From: Paraburkholderia sp. LEh10
GTDB lineage: Bacteria; Pseudomonadota; Gammaproteobacteria; Burkholderiales; Burkholderiaceae
Length of the DNA: 47,659 bases
Direction of reading: 5' to 3'
NCBI RefSeq assembly: GCF_017814945.1
Contig: NZ_JAGIPX010000062.1
Coordinates: 1 to 47,659 of the forward strand
Shown: positions 39,767 through 47,659 of the stretch, one piece after another
Numbering within the stretch: the first letter of the stretch is position 1
How the letters are laid out: each line of letters opens with the position of its first letter
The notes under the pieces: model-generated
What the model saw: only the letters and a program-made list of their open reading frames with translations
Databases searched by the model: none
What the model was told of the DNA's origin: nothing
Position numbers and translations under genes: made by a program

Positions 39767-41851
39767 TCAGCTGGTGAACCCGCGTCCTTGCTCAGCCCTT
39801 TCGGCGATACCCGAAGCAAGCTGCCACGCGTCGCCGTTCGGCTGTGCGGCGTAGCGGCGGATCGCGCGCGCCACGTTATAGAGGCCGACGGTATCCGCGT
39901 ACAGCATCGGGCCGCCGCGCCACAGCGGGAAACCATAGCCCGTCAGATAGACCATGTCGATGTCCGACGCCTTCGACGCAATGCCCTCTTCGAGGATCTT
40001 CGCGCCTTCGTTGACGAGCGCGAACACGAGCCGCTCGACGATCTCCTCGTCTGAAATCTTGCGCCGCTCGACGCCGCGCTCCTTCGAAAACGCGACGATC
40101 ATTTCGTCGATCTGCTTCGACGGATACGCGTTGCGATCGCCCGCCTTGTAGTCGTACCAGCCGCCGCCCGTCTTCTGCCCGAAGCGGCCCGCCTCGCACA
40201 GACGGTCGGCGATCTTCGAATAGTGCATGCCGGGGCATTCCTGGTAACGGCGCTTGCGGATCGCCCAGCCGATATCGTTGCCCGCGAGGTCGCTCATGCG
40301 GAACGGACCCATCGCGAAGCCGAACTTCTCGATCGCCTTGTCGACCTGCGCGGGGAGCGCGCCTTCTTCGAGCATGAAGAGCGCCTGACGGATGTACTGC
40401 TCGACCATCCGGTTGCCGATGAAGCCGTCGCACACGCCCGACACCACGGCCGTCTTCCTGATCTTCTTTGCGACCTTCATCACGGTGGCGAGCACGTCCT
40501 TCGCGGTGTCCTTGCCGCGCACGACCTCGAGCAGCTTCATCACGTTCGCGGGGCTGAAGAAGTGCATGCCGACCACGTCCTGCGGACGCTTCGTGAACGC
40601 GGCGATCCGGTTCAGATCGAGCGTCGACGTGTTCGATGCGAGGATTGCACCCGGCTTCGCGACTTCGTCGAGACGCTTGAACACCTGCTCTTTCACGCCG
40701 AGTTCTTCGAACACGGCTTCGATGATGAGGTCGGCGTCTTTCAGGTCGTCATACGAGAGCGTCGGCGTGATGAGCGCCATCCGCTGCTCGAGCGCTTCCA
40801 TCGACAGCTTGCCCTTCTTGACGGTCGCCTCGTAGTTCTTGCGGATCGTCGCGAGGCCACGGTCGAGCGCGTCCTGCTTCGTTTCCAGCAGCCTCACGGG
40901 CACGCCCGCGTTGACGAAGTTCATCGCGATGCCGCCGCCCATCGTGCCCGCGCCGATCACGGCCACCTGTTTGACGTCGCGCATGGGCGTATCGGACGGC
41001 ACATCGGGAATCTTGCTCGCCGCACGCTCGCCGAAGAACGCATGACGCAATGCCTTGCTCTCGGGTGTCTGCACGAGTGCGAGGAAGCACTCGCGCTCGA
41101 CCTTCATGCCGTGATCGAAGCCCTTGAGCACGCCCGCTTCGATTGCATCGATGCACTTGTGCGGCGCCGGGAAATTTTTCGCGACGGCAGCGACGCTATT
41201 GCGCGCGAACTGGATGAAACCCGCCGCATTCGGATGCTCGATCTTGCGATCGCGAATCTTCGGATGCGGGCCGTTCTGCGCCCCCACCTTGCGTGCGAAC
41301 GCGAGCGCGCCTTCCATCAGATCGCCTTCGACCAGTTGGTCGAAGAGCGGCGTGCCCGCAAGCTTCTCCGACATTACGGGCGCACCCGACACGATCATGT
41401 TGAGCGCCGCTTCCAGTCCGAGCGCGCGCGGCAGCCGCTGCGTGCCGCCCGCGCCCGGCAGGATGCCGAGCTTCACTTCCGGCAGCGCGATCTGCGCACC
41501 CGGCGCCGCCACGCGATAATGCGCGCCGAGCGCGAGTTCCAGGCCGCCGCCCATCGCGACGCTGTGAATCGCGGCGACCACCGGCTTCGCGCTGCCTTCG
41601 ACGGCCTTGATGACTGTCATGAGCGTCGGTTCCTGCAGCGCTTTCGGCGTGTTGAATTCGGTGATGTCGGCGCCGCCCGAAAAGGCCTTGCCTGCGCCCG
41701 TCAGCACGATCGCCTTGACGGCGGGATCGTTCTGCGCGCGCTCGACGCCTTCGATGATGCCCGTGCGTGTCGACAGGCCGAGGCCGTTGACGGGGGGATT
41801 GTCTAGCGTGATGACGGCGACGCCGTCCTGTGTCCTGTAGTCCACTGCCAT
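39767..41851 (-). CDS. Bifunctional enoyl-CoA hydratase / 3-hydroxyacyl-CoA dehydrogenase (FadJ-like)
   Basis: About 694 residues. The N-terminal crotonase domain has MAVDYRTQDGVAVITLDNPPVNGLG, GAGKAFSGGADITEF (oxyanion hole) near residue 60, and GGGLELALGAHYRVAAPGAQ ALPEVKLGILPGAGGTQRLP with the catalytic Glu. The C-terminal dehydrogenase starts near residue 300 with VAVIGAGTMGGGIAMNFVNA (NAD loop) and has GMHFFSPANVMKLLEVV near 440 with the catalytic His, then two helical domains. It hydrates trans-2-enoyl-CoA and oxidises 3-hydroxyacyl-CoA to 3-ketoacyl-CoA, feeding the thiolase. ATG 41849-41851 begins at the conserved strand; a longer start upstream is unlikely. Confidence 0.96.
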   Translation of the reverse strand: MAVDYRTQDGVAVITLDNPPVNGLGLSTRTGIIEGVERAQNDPAVKAIVLTGAGKAFSGGADITEFNTPKALQEPTLMTVIKAVEGSAKPVVAAIHSVAMGGGLELALGAHYRVAAPGAQIALPEVKLGILPGAGGTQRLPRALGLEAALNMIVSGAPVMSEKLAGTPLFDQLVEGDLMEGALAFARKVGAQNGPHPKIRDRKIEHPNAAGFIQFARNSVAAVAKNFPAPHKCIDAIEAGVLKGFDHGMKVERECFLALVQTPESKALRHAFFGERAASKIPDVPSDTPMRDVKQVAVIGAGTMGGGIAMNFVNAGVPVRLLETKQDALDRGLATIRKNYEATVKKGKLSMEALEQRMALITPTLSYDDLKDADLIIEAVFEELGVKEQVFKRLDEVAKPGAILASNTSTLDLNRIAAFTKRPQDVVGMHFFSPANVMKLLEVVRGKDTAKDVLATVMKVAKKIRKTAVVSGVCDGFIGNRMVEQYIRQALFMLEEGALPAQVDKAIEKFGFAMGPFRMSDLAGNDIGWAIRKRRYQECPGMHYSKIADRLCEAGRFGQKTGGGWYDYKAGDRNAYPSKQIDEMIVAFSKERGVERRKISDEEIVERLVFALVNEGAKILEEGIASKASDIDMVYLTGYGFPLWRGGPMLYADTVGLYNVARAIRRYAAQPNGDAWQLASGIAERAEQGRGFTS

Positions 41852-42022
41852 CTGCCTGCCTCCATGCGATGAAGCCGCGCGTCGAGCGTGCGGCTCAGAC
41901 GGGAACATCCGAACTATTGTCCGCTGTTTCACCGTTCTTTAACGATAGACGGCAGAATACACAAAAAAGCACGCCCGTTCAATTCGGGTGATCCGCTTCT
42001 GCGGTCGGCGTAAACCCGAGGT

Positions 42023-43732
42023 CTACAAAGGATTGGCTTTATTGCCTCTAGCGTGTCGTTCGGCGAGCGCTTCCTCGTCGAACGGACAGTCGTCGACGGC
42101 CAGCGCCGACGGCAGCACGTGATCGCGGAACCGCTCGCGCAGCTTGAGCTTTTGCAGCTTGCCCGTCGCCGTGTGCGGCAGTTCGTCGACGAACACGACG
42201 TCATCGGGAATCCACCATTTCGCGACCTTGCCCTCGTAGAACGCGAGCAGTGCGTCGCGCGTCACGTCGGCGTCAGGGCGTCTCACGACGACGAGCAGCG
42301 GCCGCTCGGTCCACTTCGGATGCGCGCATGCGATGCACGCCGCTTCCGCCACGCCCGGATGCGCGATCGCGACGTTCTCCACGTCGATCGAGCTGATCCA
42401 CTCGCCGCCCGACTTGATCACGTCCTTGCTGCGGTCAGTGATGTTCAGGAAGCTGTCGTTGTCGATCGTCGCGACATCGCCCGTCGGAAACCAGCCGTCG
42501 ACGAGCGGCGACGCGTCGTTGCGGAAATACCGGTCGATCACCCACGGCCCGCGCACGTGCAGGTCGCCGAATGTGACACCATCCCACGGCAGCTCGCAAC
42601 CGTCTTCGCCGACGATCTTCATGTCGACGCCGTATATGACGTGCCCCTGCTTTTCGCGCAGCTTGCGCTGCTCGTCGGGCGAGCGCTGCGTCTGCTCCCA
42701 GGTGAGTTTCGACAGCGTGCCGAGCGGCGACATCTCCGTCATGCCCCACGCGTGGATCACCTCGACGCCGTAGACGTCCTGGAACGTCTTGAGCATTGCG
42801 GGCGGACACGCCGAGCCGCCAATCACCGTGCGCTCCAGCGACGAAAACCGCACGCCCGCTTCGCGCAGATGGTTGAGCAGGCCGAGCCACACGGTCGGCA
42901 CGCCCGCGGAATACGTGACGCGCTCCGCTTCCATCAGTTCGTACAGCGACTTGCCGTCGAGATCCTTGCCCGGAAACACGAGCTTGGCGCCCGTCAGCGG
43001 CGCGGCGTGCGGAATGCCCCATGCGTTCACGTGGAACATCGGCACGACGGGCAGCACGCAATCGCGCGCGGATAAGCCCATCGCGTCCGGCAGCGATGCG
43101 CCGAACGCGTGCAGCACCGTCGAGCGATGCGAGTACAGCGCACCCTTCGGATTGCCCGTCGTGCCCGACGTATAGCAAAGGTTGGACGCGCTGCGCTCGT
43201 CGATGGGCGGCCAGTCGAAAGCGCCGTCCTGCTGCGCGAGCAGCGCTTCGTAGCTCGATGCCGCCGTCGACATGCGCGGCATGTGCGCCACGTCCGTCAG
43301 CGCGATCCAGCCGCGCACGTTCGGGCACTGCGGCGCGAGCACATCGACGAGCGGCGCAAACGTGATGTCGAACAGCACGTAGCGGTCGTCGGCGTGGTTG
43401 ACGATATAGGCGATCTGATCGGGAAAGAGCCGCGGGTTGATCGTGTGGCACACGGCGCCGAAGCCTGTCGTGCCGTAGTACGCCTCCAGATGCCGGTAAC
43501 CGTTCCATGCGAGCGTGCCGATCCGCTCGCCCGCTTCGACGCCCAGCGCGATCAGCGCCTGCGCGAGCTGCTTCGCGCGCTTTTCGCAGTCGCGGTACGT
43601 GTAGCGATGCACGTCGCCCTCGATGCGCTTCGACACAATCTCCGTTGTCCCGAAGTGGCGTGACGCATGCGCCAGCAACGAAGGAACCGTCAGCGGCACG
43701 TCCATCATCTGTCCATAGAGCGGCGTCGTCAT
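42023..43732 (-). CDS. Fatty-acid--CoA ligase (acyl-CoA synthetase, AMP-binding)
   Basis: About 569 residues. It starts MTTPLYGQMMDVPLTVPSLLAHASRHFG, as in medium- and long-chain acyl-CoA synthetases. The AMP-binding P-loop SNLCYTSGTTGNPKGALYSH is near residue 182, YGVEVIHAWGMTEMSPLG near 330, DGWFPTGDVATIDNDSFL near 415, DRSKDVIKSGGEWISSIDVE near 435, and ATGKLQKLKLRE near 530 with the catalytic Lys. It activates fatty acid with ATP and CoA. ATG 43730-43732 follows GGGAGAC about eleven bases upstream. It is first of the beta-oxidation genes and divergent from selO. Confidence 0.96.
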   Translation of the reverse strand: MTTPLYGQMMDVPLTVPSLLAHASRHFGTTEIVSKRIEGDVHRYTYRDCEKRAKQLAQALIALGVEAGERIGTLAWNGYRHLEAYYGTTGFGAVCHTINPRLFPDQIAYIVNHADDRYVLFDITFAPLVDVLAPQCPNVRGWIALTDVAHMPRMSTAASSYEALLAQQDGAFDWPPIDERSASNLCYTSGTTGNPKGALYSHRSTVLHAFGASLPDAMGLSARDCVLPVVPMFHVNAWGIPHAAPLTGAKLVFPGKDLDGKSLYELMEAERVTYSAGVPTVWLGLLNHLREAGVRFSSLERTVIGGSACPPAMLKTFQDVYGVEVIHAWGMTEMSPLGTLSKLTWEQTQRSPDEQRKLREKQGHVIYGVDMKIVGEDGCELPWDGVTFGDLHVRGPWVIDRYFRNDASPLVDGWFPTGDVATIDNDSFLNITDRSKDVIKSGGEWISSIDVENVAIAHPGVAEAACIACAHPKWTERPLLVVVRRPDADVTRDALLAFYEGKVAKWWIPDDVVFVDELPHTATGKLQKLKLRERFRDHVLPSALAVDDCPFDEEALAERHARGNKANPL

Positions 43733-43887
43733 ACGCAGGTGTCTCCCAGTGGTTTGTGCTGGCTGGTGTTGTCGTTCGAATGCAGTTTTGACCTTTGTGT
43801 GCACCCTTGAGCAAGGCCGCGCATCGGATCGAAGCGCGTTCGATGCGCGCGGCGGATGCGCGCGCTGCAGCGCGGCAGGCGCGGAAT

Positions 43888-43893
43888 TACAAT
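43888..43893 (+). promoter_or_regulatory. Candidate -10 element for selO
   Basis: TACAAT lies 26 bases upstream of the selO start in an AT-rich patch (GGAATTACAATATCGGTTAA). No convincing -35 was identified. Confidence 0.35.
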
Positions 43894-43918
43894 ATCGGTT
43901 AATAAAGAGGCGCTCAAC

Positions 43919-45475
43919 ATGTCGTTTTCCCCATGCAATGCAGGGTTATCCGGTCCGATGTCGACGGCGGCAGGCGCCATCGACAGCCAGCGCGGCGGCA
44001 GCTTCGCGGCGCTCGGCAACGTCTTTCTGACACGCCTGCCGGCCGCGCCGCTGCCCGCGCCGTATGTGGTTGGCTTTGCGCCCGATGTCGCCGCGATGCT
44101 CGGTTTCGATGCATCGCTGGCAAGCGCGCCAGGCTTCGCCGAGTTCTTCTCGGGCAACACGACGCGCGACTGGCCGTCGGCATCGCTGCCGTATGCGTCG
44201 GTGTACTCGGGGCATCAGTTCGGCGTGTGGGCGGGGCAGCTCGGCGACGGACGCGCGCTGACGCTCGGCGAAGTCGAGCATGACGGCCAGCGCTTCGAAT
44301 TGCAGCTCAAAGGCGGCGGACGCACACCCTATTCGCGCATGGGCGATGGACGCGCGGTGCTGCGTTCGTCGATTCGCGAGTATCTGTGCTCCGAGGCGAT
44401 GCATCATCTCGGCATCCCGACGACGCGCGCGCTCTGTGTGATCGGCTCCGATCACCCCGTGCGCCGCGAAGAGATCGAGACGGCGGGCGTGGTCACGCGC
44501 GTGTCGCCGAGCTTCGTACGCTTCGGCCATTTCGAGCATTTCTACGCGAACGATCGCGTCGATGCGCTGCGCGCGCTGGCCGATCACGTGATCGACGGCT
44601 TCTATCCGGCGTGCCGCCAGGCGGAAGACCCGTATCTCGCGCTGCTTGAAGAAGCCGTGCTGTCGACGGCCGACCTGATCGCGCAATGGCAGGCTGTCGG
44701 CTTCTGTCATGGCGTGATGAACACCGACAACATGTCGATCCTCGGCCTCACCATCGACTACGGCCCGTTCGGCTTCATGGACGGCTTCGACGCGAATCAC
44801 ATCTGCAATCACTCGGACTCGCAGGGCCGATACGCATACCGGATGCAGCCGCAGATCGCGTACTGGAATCTTTTTTGTCTGGCGCAGGGCTTGCTGCCGC
44901 TGCTTGGCGAGCGTTACGCCGACGCGCAGCGCAGCGAGCGCGCCGTGCAGGACGCGCAGCGGGTGCTCGAAGGCTTCAAGACGCGTTTCGCGCCGGCCCT
45001 CGAAGCGCGCATGCGCGCGAAACTCGGACTCGAAACCGGGCGCGAAGGCGACGATGCCCTTGCGAACAAGCTGTTCGAGATCATGCACGCCAACCGGGCC
45101 GACTTCACGCTGACGTTCCGGAATCTGTCGAAACTGTCGAAGCACGATGCAAGCGGCGACGCGGGCGTGCGCGACCTGTTTCTCGACCGCGCGGCTTTCG
45201 ACGCCTGGGCGAACGACTACCGCGCGCGGCTGTCGCATGAAACGCGTGACGACGCCGCGCGCGCCGAAGCGATGAACCGCGTGAATCCCAAGTACGTGCT
45301 GCGCAATCACCTCGCCGAGACGGCGATCCAAAAGGCGAAGGAAAAGGATTTCTCCGAGGTCGAGCGGCTCGCCGCCGTGCTGCGCCGCCCGTTCGACGAG
45401 CAGCCCGAGCACGAAGCGTATGCGGGACTGCCGCCCGACTGGGCTTCGTCGCTGGAAGTGAGCTGCTCGTCGTAA
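43919..45475 (+). CDS. selO: Protein adenylyltransferase SelO (YdiU)
   Basis: About 518 residues from ATG 43919-43921, with AAAGAGG eight bases upstream. SelO pseudokinase motifs: YSGHQFGVWAGQLGDGRALT near residue 98, ELQLKGGGRTPYSRMGDGRA VLRSSIREYL near 125 (inverted nucleotide binding), FCHGVMNTDNMSILGLTIDY GPFGFMD near 262 with the catalytic Asp and metal Asn/Asp, and NPKYVLRNHLAETAIQKA near 457. The family transfers AMP to Ser/Thr/Tyr of proteins in redox-stress regulation. The C-terminus is CSS, matching the Cys near the end seen in many homologues. The gene is monocistronic and divergent from the acyl-CoA ligase. Confidence 0.96.
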   Translation: MSFSPCNAGLSGPMSTAAGAIDSQRGGSFAALGNVFLTRLPAAPLPAPYVVGFAPDVAAMLGFDASLASAPGFAEFFSGNTTRDWPSASLPYASVYSGHQFGVWAGQLGDGRALTLGEVEHDGQRFELQLKGGGRTPYSRMGDGRAVLRSSIREYLCSEAMHHLGIPTTRALCVIGSDHPVRREEIETAGVVTRVSPSFVRFGHFEHFYANDRVDALRALADHVIDGFYPACRQAEDPYLALLEEAVLSTADLIAQWQAVGFCHGVMNTDNMSILGLTIDYGPFGFMDGFDANHICNHSDSQGRYAYRMQPQIAYWNLFCLAQGLLPLLGERYADAQRSERAVQDAQRVLEGFKTRFAPALEARMRAKLGLETGREGDDALANKLFEIMHANRADFTLTFRNLSKLSKHDASGDAGVRDLFLDRAAFDAWANDYRARLSHETRDDAARAEAMNRVNPKYVLRNHLAETAIQKAKEKDFSEVERLAAVLRRPFDEQPEHEAYAGLPPDWASSLEVSCSS

Positions 45476-45566
45476 GTGCAGCGAGAAATCAGGGCGTCCG
45501 GCGGCGGCCTTTTGCGGGTCGTTCGCACGCCGGCCGGCTACCCGGACCGCATCGAGCGGGCTGCGC

Positions 45567-45572
45567 TACAAT
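45567..45572 (+). promoter_or_regulatory. Candidate -10 element for the yciB-bolA-PPIase genes
   Basis: TACAAT in GCGCTACAATTCG is a pattern often seen in promoters of this lineage. It lies about 195 bases upstream of yciB, and no matching -35 is obvious. Confidence 0.35.
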
Positions 45573-45765
45573 TCGAGCCCAGATAGCGTCACTCGCGCTC
45601 CGGTTTGCCGTCGGCGCGGGCGAAGGCTGGACGAAAGCGCCGGCGCCCGAGGACGTCTGCCGGCGTCTTTCAGCCCGGGGTTCGCCGTGATTCGACAGCC
45701 GTCCTCCCGACCTCACAGACCGCGCGCACGATGCGCCCAACCCTCTCCGGATTCCCGACCCGACA

Positions 45766-46296
45766 ATGAAATTTCTGTTCGATCTGTTCCCGATCATCCT
45801 GTTCTTCGTTGCGTACAAGGTGTGGGGCATTTTCACGGCGACGGCCGTCGCGATCGCCGCGACGCTGGTCCAGATCGCGTGGGTTGCGTTCCGTCACCGC
45901 AAGGTCGATCCGATGCTGTGGGTGAGTCTCGGCGTCGTCACGGTGTTTGGCGGCGCGACGCTCGTGCTGCACAACGATACGTTCATCAAATGGAAGCCGA
46001 CCGTGCTCTACTGGGCGTTCTCCGTCGCGCTGGTGGTCTCCGCGCTCGCATTCAACAAGAATCTGATCGAGGCGATGATGGGCAAGCAGATCCAGTTGCC
46101 GCATCGCATCTGGGGCCAGCTGAACTACGTATGGGCGATCTTTTTCGTGCTGCTCGGCGTCCTCAACCTGTTCGTCGCATACAACTTTTCCACTGATGCG
46201 TGGGTCAACTTCAAGCTGTTCGGCGCGACGGGCTGCCTCGTCGTGTTCATCGTCGGGCAGAGCCTGTGGCTGTCGAAGTATATGAAGGAGGAATGA
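45766..46296 (+). CDS. yciB: Septation protein A / inner-membrane-spanning protein YciB
   Basis: 176 residues, normal length. About five membrane helices are visible. Conserved segments are MKFLFDLFPIILFFVAYKVW at the start, FIKWKPTVLYWAFSVALVVS near residue 76, LPHRIWGQLNYVWAIFFVLL near 108, and TDAWVNFKLFGATGCLVVF near 145. It is an inner-membrane protein implicated in cell-envelope synthesis and division. The stop codon lies one base before the bolA-family start, so the three genes yciB, bolA and PPIase form an operon, a typical betaproteobacterial order. A separate frame covering 45687-46196 was rejected as a shadow. Confidence 0.96.
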   Translation: MKFLFDLFPIILFFVAYKVWGIFTATAVAIAATLVQIAWVAFRHRKVDPMLWVSLGVVTVFGGATLVLHNDTFIKWKPTVLYWAFSVALVVSALAFNKNLIEAMMGKQIQLPHRIWGQLNYVWAIFFVLLGVLNLFVAYNFSTDAWVNFKLFGATGCLVVFIVGQSLWLSKYMKEE

Positions 46297-46297
46297 C

Positions 46298-46609
46298 ATG
46301 AGCGACGTTTTCCTTCACGCCAGCCCTGCCGAGCGCATCGCGCTGATCGAGGCGGGCATCAGATCGGCGCTCGCGCCCGTCGATTCAATCACCGTGCGCG
46401 ACGACAGCGCGCTGCATGCGGGCCATGCGGGCGCTTCGGCGGGCGGCCACTACGCGGTGACGATCGTGGCCGCCGCCTTCGCCGGCAAGGCTCGCGTGGC
46501 GCGGCACCGCATGGTGTATGATGCGCTGGCCGATGCCATGCAACGCGGCATTCACGCTCTCGCCATCACGGCTTACACGCCAGAAGAATTCAATTCGCTG
46601 TCCCGTTAG
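46298..46609 (+). CDS. BolA family protein
   Basis: 103 residues. Fold elements: PAERIALIEAGIRSALAPVD, SALHAGHAGASAGGHYAVTI VAAAFAGKARVARHRMVYDA LADAMQRGIHALAITAYTPE. The conserved H-A-G-H and R-H-R-x-V-Y regions and the IHAL helix of BolA/IbaG proteins are present. BolA proteins bind monothiol glutaredoxins and [2Fe-2S] clusters, and some act as DNA-binding morphology regulators. No Grx gene is visible. ATG 46298-46300 is preceded by AAGGAGG inside the end of yciB. The PPIase start is ten bases past the stop. Confidence 0.94.
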   Translation: MSDVFLHASPAERIALIEAGIRSALAPVDSITVRDDSALHAGHAGASAGGHYAVTIVAAAFAGKARVARHRMVYDALADAMQRGIHALAITAYTPEEFNSLSR

Positions 46610-46619
46610 GAAACTTCCG

Positions 46620-47399
46620 ATGACCTTGAAACACACCCGCTACGGGGTCTTGCTGGCTGCATTCGCAGCAGCGCCTGCATTCGCACAGAACATCGCCGTC
46701 GTCAACGGCACGCCGATTCCGAAGTCGCGCGCCGATGCGCTGATCCAGCAACTCGTGCAGCAGGGTCAACAGGATTCGCCGAAGCTGCAACAGGCCGTGC
46801 GCGAAGAGCTGGTGAATCGCGAAATCCTGATGCAGGAAGCGATTCGCGAAGGCATTCCTTCGAAGCCCGAAGTCAAGGCGCAGGTGGCTGTTGCGCAGCA
46901 GACGGTGGTGCTGCGCGCGCTGATCGAGAACTACCTGAAGAAGAACCAGCCGACTGACGCCGAAGTGAAGGCGAAGTATGACGAGCTGGTCAAGCAGATC
47001 GGCGGCAAGGAATATCACCTGCACCATATCCTCGTTGACAACGAGCAGCAGGCGAAAGACCTGATCGCGAAGATCAAGGGCGGCGCGAGCTTCGAAGACC
47101 TTGCGAAGCAGTTCTCGAAGGACCCGGGCTCGGGCAAGAACGGCGGCGACCTCGACTGGTCGGACCCGAAGGCTTATGTGCCGGAATTCGCCGCGGCGGC
47201 GGAGAAGCTGCAGAAAGGCCAGATGACGGATGAGCCGGTGCATACACAGTTCGGCTGGCACGTCATTCGAGTGGACGACGTGCGCCAGACGCCGCCGCCG
47301 CCGTTCGAGCAGGTGAAGGCTCAGATCGCGCAGCAGATGCAGCAGGAGAAGCTGCAGGCGTTTGAGGAGGACCTGCGGTCCAAGGCTAAGATTCAGTAA
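46620..47399 (+). CDS. Parvulin-type peptidyl-prolyl cis-trans isomerase (periplasmic foldase)
   Basis: About 259 residues. A signal peptide (RYGVLLAAFAAAPAFAQN, cleavage AFA-QN) is followed by a SurA_N-like chaperone region (residues 22-130, VVNGTPIPKSRADALIQQLV) and a parvulin rotamase domain (residues 130-225: YHLHHILVDNEQQAKDLIAK IKGGASFEDLAKQFSKDPGS, then GDLDWSDPKAYVPEFAAAAE, HTQFGWHVIRVDD). It assists folding of periplasmic and outer-membrane proteins. The C-terminal tail is Gln/Lys-rich. It ends the yciB-bolA operon and is followed by a strong terminator. ATG 46620-46622 keeps the signal peptide; no in-frame upstream start is better. Confidence 0.95.
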   Translation: MTLKHTRYGVLLAAFAAAPAFAQNIAVVNGTPIPKSRADALIQQLVQQGQQDSPKLQQAVREELVNREILMQEAIREGIPSKPEVKAQVAVAQQTVVLRALIENYLKKNQPTDAEVKAKYDELVKQIGGKEYHLHHILVDNEQQAKDLIAKIKGGASFEDLAKQFSKDPGSGKNGGDLDWSDPKAYVPEFAAAAEKLQKGQMTDEPVHTQFGWHVIRVDDVRQTPPPPFEQVKAQIAQQMQQEKLQAFEEDLRSKAKIQ

Positions 47400-47424
47400 A
47401 GTTTTTTGCTGTATCGCGAGGAAG

Positions 47425-47450
47425 GCCGCCTGCGGGCGGCTTTTTCTTTT
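47425..47450 (+). terminator. Rho-independent terminator after the PPIase gene
   Basis: GCCGCC-tgcg-GGCGGC is a six-base perfect stem followed by TTTTTCTTTTT. It lies 25 bases past the PPIase stop codon. Confidence 0.85.
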
Positions 47451-47659
47451 TGGGTTGGAGTGTTTTTGTTGTCTGCGCGACGGCGTTTGTATTGGGGTTT
47501 GCTTTGCCCTCTGCACGGGCTTGACGCGATGCGGTTCGCTTTGCCCCTTTGCGGGCATGCGCGATGTGGTTCGCCTCGCCCTTCGCTGGCATCCGCGATA
47601 GCGCCTCGCGGCGCAGGTGTTGCCCCTGTGCGGGGCGGCACTTACTTTCTTTGCCGCGG
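47451..47659. other. Gene-free GC-rich tail with possible half-palindrome at the window edge
   Basis: No gene is supported. Short imperfect repeats of CCTTTGCGGGCATGCGCGATG and CCTTCGCTGGCATCCGCGAT type occur. The last 20 bases, CACTTACTTTCTTTGCCGCG with a final G, look like the left half of a palindromic intergenic repeat common in Paraburkholderia genomes (recalled from family knowledge); the right half would be beyond the window. Confidence 0.4.

Noticed and set aside
45687..46196. Alternative frame of 169 codons over yciB
   Set aside because: It is a high-GC shadow of the well-recognised YciB frame and lacks hydrophobic segments.
47386..47641. Short minus-strand open frames after the PPIase gene
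   Set aside because: They are Lys/Arg/Ala-rich, overlap the terminator and each other, and have no ribosome site.

Overview
The window looks like chromosomal DNA of a Burkholderia sensu lato species, most probably Paraburkholderia. The basis is high GC with strong GC bias at third codon positions, a bce-I type (cepacian) exopolysaccharide gene order, the mltG-tmk-holB-tatD and yciB-bolA-PPIase blocks, and lineage-typical proteins (SYLF lipoprotein, Rap1a/Tai protein, PsiF protein). Species cannot be assigned from the sequence alone. No rRNA, tRNA, CRISPR array, phage or intact insertion sequence was seen.

Region 1 (1-14.6 kb) is an exopolysaccharide locus. Ten minus-strand genes run, in transcription order, from an undecaprenyl-phosphate sugar-1-P transferase through UDP-glucose dehydrogenase, low-Mr tyrosine phosphatase, outer-membrane export lipoprotein, chain-length-control tyrosine kinase, a GT2 enzyme, a GT4-type enzyme, a Wzy-like polymerase and a second GT4-type enzyme to a last glycosyltransferase cut by the window edge. 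This is the bceB-to-bceK order. Several junctions overlap by 4 bases (ATGA), implying translational coupling. A bifunctional mannose-1-P guanylyltransferase/mannose-6-P isomerase (BceA-like) is divergent, across about 560 bp of AT-rich regulatory DNA. Together these make UDP-glucuronate and GDP-mannose, start the lipid-linked repeat unit, extend it, polymerise it and export it. No Wzx flippase or acetyltransferase is in view.

Region 2 (14.6-22.5 kb) holds mostly single genes. They are a domesticated IS402/IS5-type transposase N-terminal domain fused to an unknown C-terminal part, a YciI protein, a PsiF protein, a small two-helix membrane protein, a SYLF lipoprotein, a GT4 enzyme and trehalose-6-phosphate synthase OtsA. 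A decayed N-terminal fragment of an AAA ATPase gene lies between the last two.

Region 3 (22.8-30.4 kb) is mostly housekeeping. It has a Rap1a/Tai-like secreted protein, a periplasmic ankyrin protein, then tatD, a GNAT acetyltransferase, holB, tmk and mltG in one minus-strand run. Divergent to that run are a YgfZ-like folate protein and an NRDE protein.

Region 4 (30.4-43.8 kb) is lipid and CoA metabolism plus small stress proteins. One minus-strand group encodes a Dabb protein, PaaI thioesterase, CurA-type reductase, SDR and alpha/beta hydrolase. After GYD, TRIC, LEA-2 and SH3/proline-rich genes comes a beta-oxidation group (acyl-CoA ligase, FadJ-like fusion, thiolase) with nicotinamidase pncA embedded. 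Region 5 (43.9-47.7 kb) carries selO, then yciB-bolA-parvulin, a strong terminator, and a GC-rich tail that ends at what looks like half of a palindromic repeat.
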